This document shows positions 48,321-60,149 of a stretch of 64,000 nt of DNA, one piece after another. The notes under the pieces were generated by a model that worked only from the letters and a program-made list of their open reading frames with translations, was not told the origin of the DNA and did no database searches. The stretch comes from Brevipalpus yothersi. Taxonomy: Eukaryota; Arthropoda; Arachnida; Trombidiformes; Tenuipalpidae. The DNA is taken from positions 178,713-242,712 of the forward strand of contig QZCP01000179.1 in assembly GCA_003956705.1 (NCBI GenBank). The letters run 5' to 3'. How positions within the stretch are numbered: the stretch's first letter is position 1; each line of letters opens with the position of its first letter. The position numbers and the translations under genes are program-made.

Positions 48321-48881
48321 ATGATCATGTTTACCAAAATGTCCATAAGTTCGATTCAAGTTATCCATTACAATTTCATCACCACTCGTTCCCTCATCAT
48401 TTTACTATTCCTACTATCATTTAGAACTTATGTTGTCCACATGAGAACTGCCCGGAGTACTCTGGAAAATTTAGCTTTCCTAGCATTTGAACATGGTGTT
48501 AAAGTTCGTGAATTTGGTTCATGCAAAATTCCGAGACCCGAAATAGTGTATGCCAATACTGATAATCCATCGAAAGTATATCTACCTCGAGGAACTATTC
48601 TTCATCGATGTTCCGATCACACCGGATGCTGTGCCCAGGCCACACAATCATGTCAACCGGTGCAAAGTGATGTAGTTCATCTGTATTTTTTCACCATCTC
48701 TCTGGTTCAATCGAATTCATCATCATCAGCTCATCTTCACCATCATCATAGACATAAAAAGCTTCGACAACAGCAAAGTGTGGAAAAGCTTACCTTCATT
48801 AATCACACTGAATGTGCTTGTGTGGATCGAGTCAAATTAATTAACGAAGATCGATTTCAAGTTGAAGTGAACGAAGTTTAA
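48321..48881 (+). CDS. Pvf: PDGF/VEGF-like secreted growth factor
   Basis: A single-exon gene of 186 residues with ATG at 48321 (an in-frame ATG at 48327 is an alternative) and TAA at 48879-48881. A hydrophobic signal segment lies at about 24-40 (SLIILLFLLSFRTYVV). A cystine-knot domain follows with Cys at 68, 97, 103, 104, 111, 165 and 167. The RC...GCC pattern with TQSCQP, and the closing NHTECACV, are characteristic of the PDGF/VEGF family. The loop before the last Cys pair is long and rich in His/Lys/Arg (HLHHHHRHKK), as in heparin-binding forms. It should be a secreted dimeric ligand for a PVR/VEGFR-type receptor kinase. The Cys that precedes RC in VEGF seems absent (YLPRGTILHRC). Upstream exons cannot be excluded. 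Confidence 0.85.
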   Translation: MIMFTKMSISSIQVIHYNFITTRSLIILLFLLSFRTYVVHMRTARSTLENLAFLAFEHGVKVREFGSCKIPRPEIVYANTDNPSKVYLPRGTILHRCSDHTGCCAQATQSCQPVQSDVVHLYFFTISLVQSNSSSSAHLHHHHRHKKLRQQQSVEKLTFINHTECACVDRVKLINEDRFQVEVNEV

Positions 48882-49293
48882 ATTGAGCTAAAAATTTGAA
48901 TAATTTACTATTTATTTTTGAAAAATATATTCCATATTTCATATGCATCAAACGAAATACTCAACGGAAGATGGTGATGATGATGGAAACTTCCGAATAA
49001 GAATGTCAAACTAAACCCTATTGGATGGCAAATGATTAAGAAGATAATCAAAATTTCATCCATTCAAGTGAATTCATTAATTTTGTTTGTTTATTAAACA
49101 GAAGGGATGTATTTTGGGAGCTTTCATGATGTAATTTTTTATGTAAATTTCAAAATATTCAAAATACACACACACATCTTCCAGTAGACTTTAGTATACT
49201 GTGCTCTGATTATGTCAAAATTGAAGAAAATTTAAAAATTATTTAAAAATTCTGTCAGTATAGTATGATGATGATGCAATGCGAGTAATGGGA

Positions 49294-49299
49294 AATAAA
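49294..49299 (+). promoter_or_regulatory. Likely poly(A) signal of the growth factor gene
   Basis: AATAAA, with a second overlapping-type AATAAA a few bases on, about 415 bases after the stop codon. Confidence 0.45.
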
Positions 49300-50218
49300 A
49301 TAAATGAATTCTTATTCCAGTTTCATGTGATTCTTCATCACTCCCCACCTATGTCTCATCATCATTGATGTAGGATGTGAAGAAAAAGAGAGAGAAGAAT
49401 TTTCATCTCTCAACTGAGACAAGAACACACACTGTTAAGGTACCTGTAATTGAAGAAATTAACGTATATTTTATTATTATGGTTGTATCTACAATAATGT
49501 TGTACATTGGTCCTGTATCTTATTTTTTTAATTAAAAATTATCATCATACTTCATTATACACACACACACACACACACACTTACACTGAAGAACACCTGA
49601 AGAAACCGCAATTGAACCATGTTCAAAACTTCTTCTTCTTCCTATCTTTTTTTCTGTGGCACTTTGCTGATTTACAAGGTTGCAATAAATCGTAAACCTT
49701 ATATCCTCCTTGATCTGACAAATAAATAAGTCTACTGACAGAATTTAACACATTTACCGGCAAACTAGTTTGATTCATTGCACCATCGTGAAACATTCAA
49801 TATTCTCGGGAATTTATCGAAGGTTTTGATTAAATTGGTAAAAATATTGATAATTTTTGTCCACAAAATTTTTTACCTTGAATCAAAATCGAGCTTCGAA
49901 TAAATTATCTTGATCATCTAATCGGCTGAAGAATGTTTTCCCGATAGGCTTACACATGATGGATTCTGAAAATCCATTAGTGAATAGGGATCTCATGCAG
50001 TGAGAAGGAAAAAAATTGAAGACGATATCCTCTAAACTATTATCAGCCAGAAAATTATCTGATCAATTTTATGTGAATGAACTTGAGCTATGCGTATTCT
50101 GGATGTTTCAAGCCATTCGAATTGGCTCAGGAAAATTGGGAACATAAGAGAATTCTGAGACGGTAAAAAGTCTAGACACCAATTGCTCCGTAAAATCAGC
50201 AAGGATTACCTACCATCA

Positions 50219-50225
<7 letters not shown>

Positions 50226-50268
<43 letters not shown>
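50226..50268. repeat. (CT)n microsatellite
   Basis: About 21 CT units. Confidence 0.95.
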
Positions 50269-50270
<2 letters not shown>

Positions 50271-53171
50271 ATCCTAATATTCCAACTGAAAGGGTTGAAA
50301 CAAAGGTAAACAATTAGCTCATAAATCTATTGACCTAAATTTTCATTTTCAATCTTTGGAAAAGCCATGTAGCTTTACCTTATCTTTCAATGGAACGATA
50401 TTTTGGCTCACCAAATGAAATTGTTACTATTATTACTCCCTTGAAACCCATAAATTTGAACAATTTTGATTTCATTTGGCGTGTTCCACCATTATCTTTC
50501 GTCAATAAAACTTGATATTAAATCGTTTAAAGCCATTTGATTTCGAAAAATCTGAAAAAGATTTTTTTCACCCAAGATTGTTGGGCCTCTACTCTGGTGG
50601 ATATGTGAGCGCCTAGCGCGATTAACCGTTAATGACTTGGATTAGCATTCACAAGAGGAATTCAATCCATTTAATTGCTACAGCTCAGATGATCCATGAG
50701 CGGAACATAAATCATGAGAACATCATCGGCCAAGCCACTTTATCGTTTGAGTGATTTTTTCTCCACCTTTAAGCGTTAAAACGTTTAACCGCTTTGCGAT
50801 TGATTTGTATCAATCTCACCCTGAGATGATCCTCTGCGGATGGGATTAAATTTCATGGGATCCTCAAAATTGAGATGATTAAGCCGATTATCAAAGGTAT
50901 GGAGAAAATGAACAGTGAAACCAAATTCTTTCGGGAAACAAAAATCAGAAAAAAAATTAATTCCTTTTTTCCTCGAGCTCTTGGTGAAAAGTTCCATTTT
51001 TTCATCAGTTAATACATCACTATCAGATTTTACGAAGCTCATCATTTGGCAAGGACAAAGATTGTTGGAAATAATTGAACACACGATGACTTGTCTCTCT
51101 CTTTCTCTCTCTTAAACAGTTCGTAGATTGAGAATCTGGAAAAGGACATCATCAACCATCATGTTCTGCATTTGTTTGCCTATTTTAAAATGATTTATCA
51201 CTATTTCAGATCTCATGATGATGATTGCATCAGGATGAATGAAATGTTTGCTGTTGAAATCTGGTAAGTTTTGTTGATGAATATTCATAGATTCTGTTCA
51301 GTGGAAATCGAGCCTAATCAATTCAGTCATCCCTCTAGGGCTTGTGGTCAAGTATATGTAATAAGTATTCGATTATTTTGATGTCTCTTACTTAATAATT
51401 TTGGCTCAATTTTAACCGAATGCTAATAGTGAAAAATATTGTGTAAATGGAAAAAATACATATAAATTCAAGAAGCAAGAATCAAGGAGATCAAGTTCAC
51501 TATCAACAGTAGTTCAATTCTTTGTACACTTGATTGCCTATTGACCTCTTTATACTGCTTCCATTCTTTCATCTTGTACCATAAGCAAGGCAGCTTCCAT
51601 CCATTAATCTATCCATGAAACTCATCTGACTATTATATCTCATTCATTGCAGATTGATGAGATGCTCTCTCACATTTCAAACATTTCAAAATTTTCCAAA
51701 AAGATGATGAATTGGGCGGTAACAAAGTGGTCAATCTTGTCGATTCTAATTGAACATCTTACTTCTCTCTCAGAACGTCACATGTATCACTACCGTTTTG
51801 AATTTTATTCCTTTCGCTCAAAATTCAAATTGTGGAGGCTTATCTTATCATTTGAGTATTTACTGATACATGATACTGTCAATCCAATTACAACTTTTCT
51901 CCTTTATCCTATCTATATTGAGGGAATAGCCGAAAAAGAGTAATGTTTTAGGTCAAGTCAGATAGGAGATTAAGTTTCTTTCTCTCTCTCTGATCATACT
52001 TTTTGCGTCTTTTTCCCACTCCACTACATGTACAATGTTACGTTTTTTTTTGTTTAAATTAGTGTATTAATATTGGTTATACACGTGAATTTTGCATACA
52101 ATAAATTTGCATCTTGTTGGCATTGTTCTTGTTGCTACATAACAGATTCAGTAACCACAAGATCACGTCGATCAATACTGTTGACGTTATTTGGTGGAAA
52201 AAATTTTTTTCGAATAAAAGAATGTAAAATTTTTATGATAAAAAGTATCATGAAGCCCAAGTGAATTCAGAATTTCGAACACGAGCCATTCCTGAGGCTA
52301 TCCCAATGTCAGCTGAACATTTCACTTTTCTCGTTTAATATTCGATCGAATTTTTTCTACTCTCTCTCCCGACAGGCAAGGCCACCTTTTAATATTATGG
52401 ATACCTTCTCTTAGACCACTTGTTAATGGTGAAAAATGTGTGAACCCTTAAAGTTGTTAAAACGATCGTTTATTTTCACTTTGCTCGTTAATTATTATGA
52501 TTAAATCGTAGCCACATTGGTGGCCATCCTAATCACGATGATTCCACATACAATTCCCGTAGCTCGAACTGTGTGGTGAGTCGGTAAATCATTGGTGGCA
52601 TAAAGAATAATGTTTTACCACTTTGGCATGAGCATGTGTAAGTAAGTATGTGTGTATGTGTGGAATGAAAACCCTAAAATCATCATCGTTCGGTTCCTGA
52701 ATGAATGAATGGATGTGCTACCAGATAAGATTGCTCACGAATAGCTCACAGCATGAGTGGAATTTTTACACTCGAAAAAGCTAGTGGAACATCGATAAGC
52801 TTCCAAGTTTCGGCTCTTTTCTCGAAGTTATGATAATGTTGTTTTAGAAGGGGAAAAGAAATAAGAACATGTGCTCCAGGGCATTAAGAGAGAAGAAGAA
52901 GAAGAAGAAGAAGGTTTCTGGTTGAAAAATGAAGCGAAAAATGAGCAAAAATTCTCTTTTTTTGAAAATAAAACATGTTGGAATATATATAAGAGAGATA
53001 GATACTGATGAGATTCTGTCAAAATTTTCTTCAACATAGATCTGAACCAGATGATGCCCAATTTTTCATGCCCATCAAAAGGGTCTCATCCTATTTCACC
53101 ACTGTATAATGGTAATAAGCTATTGTCTAGAGCCATTCATCATTAGATTTTCTCCTCAAAAAAGGTTCCTC

Positions 53172-53174
<3 letters not shown>

Positions 53175-53206
<32 letters not shown>
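53175..53206. repeat. (CT)n microsatellite
   Basis: About 16 CT units. Confidence 0.95.
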
Positions 53207-53209
<3 letters not shown>

Positions 53210-54487
53210 AATCATCCCACTTGCTGATTTTTGCCTCCTCTTCTTCTCTCTTTTTCTTCACCTTTTCTCTTCCGTCTCACCTCTTTGCCCATATCATGTA
53301 CGGCAAGTTGGTTAAAGAAAGGTTTCACTACCAAAACTCACCGGTAATTGCTCTTTGTTTCCACACAATCTGGTTAACGTGAACACGATGGACCTGTTGC
53401 CTCACATATATCATGACAAATCAACGTGAACCTATTGACCGATAATCAATCAGATGATGCTTGAAATGCTTTCTCAATTCAAAAATAAGCCACTATTGGG
53501 TGAACGGTTTTGGGGGTACTTTTTCTAATCAGTGAAGATATTGACTTTCTCACTCAAATGAACATGAAAAATTTTTATATACCATATCGAATCAAACGAA
53601 TGTTGAAATCGGTTGAGCTCTATTCTCGACCGATTAGCGTAATCAATATACAAGCTAAATTAGATTTTGAGAAAAAACTGACCTCACACGGGAGTGTTTA
53701 GGTATTGAGGTAGAAGGTATTGAAAATCAACAATGATAAACAATTGAAATTAGAAATTTGATCAACTTGCACTTTGACTGAATCAAGAGCTAGAAAGCAG
53801 CAATGAAAGAGGAAAATATCCAACAGGCATTCGTCTACCTCATAAAAATACCTCAGGTGGCTATCTTCATAGATGCTTCAATTGTGGTGATGGATTAATT
53901 TGGCCCTTCATTTTATCGTTTTGAGCTCATGTCAGTAAGATGGTGTGAAGTTCCCTTGAATGAAGCCATTCGGTTGTCGTTTTTTATTATTTTTATCATA
54001 CAAATTTCATCTGATTCCCATGGAAAAGAATGAACCCATTCATCTAGTTAAATTTAATTTCGATCACACTACTGTATTCCAGAATTTTTCAACTTTTAAA
54101 TTCTCTCATCCTCAGAACCAATCTAAAGACTCTCTCTCTCTCTCTCCCTCAATTTCTGAAAATAAAACTTCCAAGGTCGTTATTTTTTGACCCACTCCTC
54201 ATTTGCTCGTGCAAAATTTGAATTCCTAAATTTCATGTCCAGATGACTTAGAAAATTATAGGAGCAAAATATCATTCAAATTTTTTCCCGCGCAATATTT
54301 CCCTCTCTCTCCCTGAGGGAACCATCAAGAACTTTTCGTCATCATAAAGTAAATGCTCGGATTATGCAGATGAGTCATGAGTAGGCTGCTTTCTTCCATT
54401 AAGTATACAGTTATGGCAGAACCAAGCGGAGAACCAAGATAAAGTTAATAGAATTTTTACTTTTAAACAACAAATATCAATCAACTA

Positions 54488-57432
54488 TCAAGACCACAAA
54501 TCATCAATAGAAAATCTAATTTTTTTACCGATACCTAAATTATTCATATTCTTTGCATAAAATGTCATCTCTTGAGTCACCAATCTGTAAAATGTAAAAA
54601 GAAAAAATGGTCAAACTTTATGTAATTACAAATCAAAAAATTATCTTTGGCTACTAACCCATGTTGTGGTCCACCATCATTTTGAATTTTGAGTCTTTGC
54701 AGTTGTTTTCTGAGAGTTTCTTTAAATAATTCATTAAGTTTTATAAAAAATTCAGACAAATCTGCATCAGGTACAACATCTAGAATGTTTTCATGGAGTC
54801 TCATAAAATGCTGTGATACAGTTTGGAATGGTTGAGATGGTACAGGAGGTCGAGCTTCCCATCTGGTCATCTCTCTGGTTAAAAATTCTCTAACCATTGA
54901 GATCACTTTTTCTGGTATCTTCTTGATGTGCTCACAATAACGTAACTTAACATCGGCAAATAATTCAGTGACTATTCGATTCTTGGATGGTAAAAGATCA
55001 CAAAAATAGGACTCTAAACAGGGCAGTAAATAGACTACAAGCTGTAGTGAGCGGCAACATAGGAAAAGATTGCGAGTAGTTATCGCTCGATTTTTAAGAT
55101 TAGCCTTGATGGTTGCTTCACCACCAAGCACCAAGTGATTTGTTCGAATGTTGAAATGCAAAAGAAGATCTATCAAACGAGTCAATAATTCCATACTGAG
55201 CGATGGAATTTCATTGCAACATCGACAATATTCCAAAATTATTGATATTAATGTCTGCATTGAGCTTACAACAACAAAGCTTTCACCATTGAAGACAACA
55301 AAACCTTTCGGTTTATCGTTTGTTGAGCCAGTATTATCGTGGGATCGTTGAGGTGATGAAACATTGGAATCACTTCCTTTTCGAAGGGACGCATAGTTAA
55401 TTGTTGATAAATTTTTATCAGCAAATTTGTCAACCATTTCTTGTAAATAAGCTGGTATGGGATCAAGTGATTTCCATTGTTCAATTAGTAAGATTGAATT
55501 GATTTTACGTTTCTTTTCATCGTGAAATCTTGTCGCAAAACGATTCGCTTGATCTCGTAAAACTGATTCTAAAGTGAAAACACGCCGAGAGCAGCGTTTT
55601 TCACATTCATTTGTAAATGATTCGATTGCTCTGGATAGTTCCAAAAATTCAACAATTGATGATTGATCTAATGCTTTAGCCTTACACTTAATCAAATCAC
55701 GACATGGTTTTTGAGCATCTTCACATATTGCCACGAGAGATTCATTGATGGTGATCATCAACTTATTATACTCTCGATTTTGGATAATTTGATTACAGTC
55801 AACACTTGGTAGGGGAGTATTTGAACGCTCTGATGAGGCTATTTCATCACCACCAGCTGGGGAAACATCATCATCGGCTGATGATTCAAGTTGATCATTT
55901 TCAGGATTGTTCACTTGATTAGAATCACTTTCATGATCAACAGAATTGGAATGATGTTCACATGCTTTTTGAACCACTTTTTTCATCAGTTTCTGAATAA
56001 GTTCCATTTTTCGTAGGAGAAGATTGAGATTACCAAATATGAGGTTCAACAATCGAAGCCAGTGATTATTTTTGACCTTTTCAAATAAACTATTCAAATC
56101 TTTACTACTAAATTCAATATCATCATCTTGAGATAATGTCTCTATCACAGTTTGCTTGATCAAAGCTTTGATGGCCATCTTGGCTTCCTTATTAAAATCG
56201 TCTATAAAGCTATAACATCCATTCTTGAGCATTCCCATTACTAGTGACTCCAGACGTTCAGATTGTGGAATTGATCGAAGTTCAGACACTTGATTATCTG
56301 TTAGAGGTTTGTTACAAAATGCATCGATAAATTTGATGAATTCCTCCTTCATCATTTTGGAAATTATATCACGAATTTCGGACAGTTGAGAGTGTAGATG
56401 ACGAAAACAATTGAGCCCATGTAGTTCAGTATTGAAAACTTCTTGTGTAGTAGAAATTAGATCTATTGAGCCAGCAAAATCAGAATTTGATAACATTGCT
56501 TGAATGGTGGGCTGTGTTTGACTGATTGTGGACATGAGTTGCATTTTTTCCACCACTTGCATTGCATTTTGTCGTGTACGATGAAGCTTAATGTTTTGCA
56601 AGTTAGGCTTGACAAATGTTGCCTGCAATTGTTGACACTTATTACGAAGAAGAGTCACTTGTTTGATTGTTTTGGACAAATTATCCATGACCAAGTCAAT
56701 GGCATTCATTATGTGAAAAAATTCACGAAATCTTTTCGATATTTGTCGAGATAAATTATCTTCAACCATATCAAGATAATCAGTTAAATTTTTGGAAATA
56801 TTTTTTATAGATTCTTTCAGTAACTCGGATGACATCGGTGGTAATGGTGATGATGGTGAATAATGATGATTGTTGGATGCTGTTTTTCTAGTACCACTCA
56901 TGGAATTAACATGATGTTGACCACGAATGGAAGAGGAAGTAGGTGACGATAGAATATGGGACGATGAAGATGGAGATGAAGGGGGTGATGTTGAAATGAA
57001 ATGACTCGATATCACGGCATTAAATGTGTTTTCATCTTCAAGAGAAAAATCAGGGCGCAAAAAAATTCTCGGAACAATCTCTTGAATTGCCTCTTGGGAT
57101 GGAGCTATCATAACAGTGTGATCAATTGATGAATTGAATGTGCCCTTAAGACTAATTTGACTAAGTTTTCTTGACTGTTCAATACGCTGTTCTCGACGAC
57201 GAATACGCTTTCGATATGAATCCAACAGTGTCCAATCGCGTATCGGTGGTGTGTACAAATTCATCATCGGTGGCATGTCAAAAAAGTTAGCTCCCCAATC
57301 TTTGGTAAATATATCTGGACGAGGTACCATTGGATCATTGAGTGCTGAGGCCAAATTTTGTGATCCCGAATAGAATGACCACTTCTTTTCGCTTGGCTCA
57401 GCATCCACCACAAGATCAGGACGACCCTCCAT
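54488..57432 (-). CDS. VPS54: VPS54, GARP tethering complex subunit
   Basis: Two exons: 57432-54659 and 54584-54488. The 74-base intron (CATGG|GTTAGT ... TTACAG|A) splits the Gly codon of NDGGPQHG. The total is 956 residues, close to human VPS54 (977). I chose ATG 57432 (MEGRPDLV); the frame upstream lacks another ATG. Recognisable blocks: SALNDP and FTKDWG near the N-terminus; PRIFLRPDFSLEDENTFN at about 120; a Ser-rich insert at about 146-200; the central ISQTQPTIQAMLS block at about 305; SFVVVSSMQTLISIILEYC at about 715; and the C-terminal NDGGPQHGLVTQEMTFYAKN. The end IDDLWS matches the usual short end of the protein. VPS54 joins VPS51, VPS52 and VPS53 to tether endosome-derived vesicles at the trans-Golgi network. 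The C-terminal exon must be included, since reading straight on gives an intron-encoded tail. Confidence 0.95.
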
Positions 57433-58296
57433 GGTGTGTGTGTGATGGGCCGCGACAACAACGATCAACTGATGATGATAATACCTATGATATTGATTGT
57501 CAATGACAATGGCAATGGGTGATGATGAAGTGAATGATGATGATGTCGTGGACAGTATCAACAACAGTACAATGTGTATACAATCAATACTGAACGCACC
57601 AAGGAAAGCCGCTTACACGATTAAACACACATACTTTGAACACCGATCAACACATGTATTAAGAGATCATTTTGAATGGATAAGGTAATAATTGATCTGT
57701 GACATGGATCGAAAATTGTTTGATATTATACAAAAATGAAAAAAGAAACTGATTTCACCCACAATCAGTCAGCTTCTCATCATCAAATTAACATCATGAT
57801 TGAAGAAAAAACACAACACATCAGCTACAGCTGGCTGGAATCACGTGTGAACATAAGCTCCTCCTATTTTTTTATTCTCTTCAAAAAGCGGCATCTCATG
57901 AACATGATGTATACACAGATATAAGATCCCGTTATAATTACTGAACTTTCAGATTAAAATAGGGAAAAAAAATATGCTAGAGGTATGGTCTGTATTTTTC
58001 ATGGAGTAATTTTCCTATTTTCAAGTCTGTCCACTTTTCCCATATTTTTTTGCGAAAAGAGACATCAGACGACTAGGATGACTCAATGATGAGGTCAAAA
58101 CTCTGCGAATTTAGAATGTTCCAGATTCCAGAATTGAATTTATGTTTTCTATCTGTTTTCTATCGAGGGTTTATTAGTATGGGTGATTGTAAATTTAATC
58201 CTAGAAGGAGATTTTAGAGAATTCAATGTAGTTGATAAAGTACAATTCATTTGCTTTATTTAGTTCAAATTCGTATTCTGTAGAGGTTTGTCAATT
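57433..58296. other. Divergent spacer between VPS54 and the small ORF pair
   Basis: AT-rich spacer with CAC/TG runs; it should hold the VPS54 promoter on the minus strand. No gene seen. Confidence 0.5.
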
Positions 58297-58542
58297 ATGT
58301 CTCATTTGAATTTTCCACTATTAGATTCAAAATTGAGGTATCGTGCCCGTGAAATTGAATCTCAGTACGAAAATAATCAGTTTCCCTCCTTTTTGTATTC
58401 ATTGCATTCTTTATTGTCTTCCTCGTTGGAGCATAGAGCACGCATTTCATCTCAATGTCTTGCACGATTGTTCATTCGTATTTTGTTTGCATGTTCTTTT
58501 ACTATTGTAAATAATATGACATGTTTCAAATCGAAATTATGA
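58297..58542 (+). CDS. Small ORF A of an overlapping pair, unknown
   Basis: An 81-residue open frame, ATG 58297 to TGA 58540-58542. It is non-repetitive: MSHLNFPLLDSKLRYRAREI near the start and a mildly hydrophobic segment near the end (LARLFIRILFACSFTIV). Arg, Ser and Leu usage looks coding. Its stop overlaps the ATG of the next frame (ATGA). I recognise no family. It could be a real small protein, the 5' part of a frameshifted gene, or an exon with unseen partners. Confidence 0.35.
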   Translation: MSHLNFPLLDSKLRYRAREIESQYENNQFPSFLYSLHSLLSSSLEHRARISSQCLARLFIRILFACSFTIVNNMTCFKSKL

Positions 58543-58664
58543 GAACTCAGCATATGTTGACAGGAGAAGTTGAAGTTGAAGAAGAAGAAAATAATAAATG
58601 TGCAGATATACATCTGCCCACAAAAGTACCACCAAACAAAACTACTACCTCTACTCCTGGTTAG
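58539..58664 (+). CDS. Small ORF B of an overlapping pair, unknown
   Basis: A 41-residue frame, ATG 58539 to TAG 58662-58664 (followed by a second TAG). It is acidic then Pro/Thr-rich (EVEVEEEENN ... PNKTTTSTPG). It overlaps ORF A by four bases in a different frame. Taken with ORF A it could be one protein broken by a frameshift. Confidence 0.25.
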   Translation: MRTQHMLTGEVEVEEEENNKCADIHLPTKVPPNKTTTSTPG

Positions 58665-59856
58665 TAGGTTTGAGAGTAGATATACTGGAGAAAGTATAGT
58701 TTAGGAATCGATTCACTGTTTTCACTTGAGTATTCCTATTGCTGCTGGCAAGAGAATATATATATATCGTGAGACGCTTCAAGAGAATAGTAATAGAATG
58801 TTTATTCAAACCTCTGTGTGTATGTTTGGATTTTGTACAAGCAATGAAAGGTCATCATTTTCTGATGATGATCAAGTTAGAAATTCTTTGAACTTTATGT
58901 ATAGTATAGTATACAGACAAACACACACATATTCGTTCAACATGGTACATATATGTACATGTGTATAGACACACAGATGTGTTGAAACTAACACATCATT
59001 GATTCTGATGTTCATGGTAAACAGTATTCCCTGAATTTTAACAATCGATGAGCAACGGGAGTTATGATGATCGTATTGGTCTATTACTTTGATCGGAAGA
59101 ATATTTATTTTGAGCATACTTTACATCAGATCGTGAACCAAAATTCTGATTGAGCTGAAAAGATTGTCCTTGCGAAGACATGTAGACTTGAAACCATGAG
59201 TATTATCATCAATTGAGCAACCATATCTGTGTGGATTATAAAGAAGTGGATTGGTAAAAAATATGCAAATGTGAGAGGAAAATTATTGAATCTATATTGT
59301 CGAAAATATGTAAATTTTTGTCATCACTCCAACACAATCTGTTCTGTTTTACAAAGAGAGAGAGAGACAAATTTTTCTTACGCTACACATTCCTTTCCAT
59401 CATGAAATGAGAATCGAAGTTTCGTGATGGTTTTCACAAAAAAATGTGTCTGAAAAAAGTTTAGCAATTCTAATCATGAAGCATTCGATGAACTTTGATC
59501 ATGATCTGGCTGACAGAATTATTATCGCTTCCAGCACATTGGTTATGCAAGACAAGCAAATCGATCGGAAATTCGTGGCTTAAAATACACATTCAAATTC
59601 TTCATTATGATGAAGAACACCGAGTGGTGATAATGGTTTGTTAGCAAGAATCACCCACACACACACACAGAAATACACCAAACCCTTTGCACACGAAAGT
59701 AAAAATTGTAACTGCAAATGATCAATGAGAGTAGATCACAGAAGAAGAACAAGAATTTGCATCATTTCCAGCTCCTAATAGTTTGAAACATTCCCCAGTC
59801 TTGTCAAGCCAAACACAATTTCGATTTCCTGATTCTTTTGTTTCATCATTTTTTTC

Positions 59857-59915
<59 letters not shown>

Positions 59916-60149
59916 ACCATGAAGCTAATATAATATAGGCCACTTGAGTTGGGATTCACACGACAAAGAAGAAAAAAACAGAGAGACATATAAGACTGGA
60001 AGCTCGATAATGAAAAAAGGCATTTCATTGATAGATAAATCGAATACCCTAACTCAATGTTCTCTCATTCAGCTCTGATCAGTAGTAGCTTTCCAGGAGA
60101 AGGTATACTAGGTAATTGGATGCAGATGTAACTTCCATGAGAAACGTTT
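58665..60149. other. Intergenic spacer with a CT tract
   Basis: AT-rich unique sequence, a CA run near 59650 and the (CT)n tract at 59860-59911. No gene seen. Confidence 0.55.
59860..59911. repeat. (CT)n microsatellite
   Basis: 26 CT units. Confidence 0.95.

Larger units (their letters stand above)
48882..54487. other. Long intergenic region, no supported gene
   Basis: Holds the growth factor 3' UTR (AATAAA at 49294-49299), (CT)n tracts at 50226-50268 and 53175-53206, a CA run at 49559-49580, and otherwise AT-rich unique sequence. Open frames at 50785-51084 (minus) and 51647-51943 (plus) are non-repetitive but have no recognisable domain or partner exons. Confidence 0.6.

Noticed and set aside
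50785..51084. Minus-strand 99-residue frame
   Set aside because: Non-repetitive, but without a domain, signal or partner exon.
51647..51943. Plus-strand 98-residue frame after a TTGCAG
   Set aside because: Exon-like start, but no upstream exon and no recognisable product.
54577..54658. Readthrough C-terminus of VPS54 (ending HFFFLHFTDW)
   Set aside because: This is intron sequence. Splicing across 54585-54658 restores GLVTQEMTFYAKN, which matches the VPS54 family.
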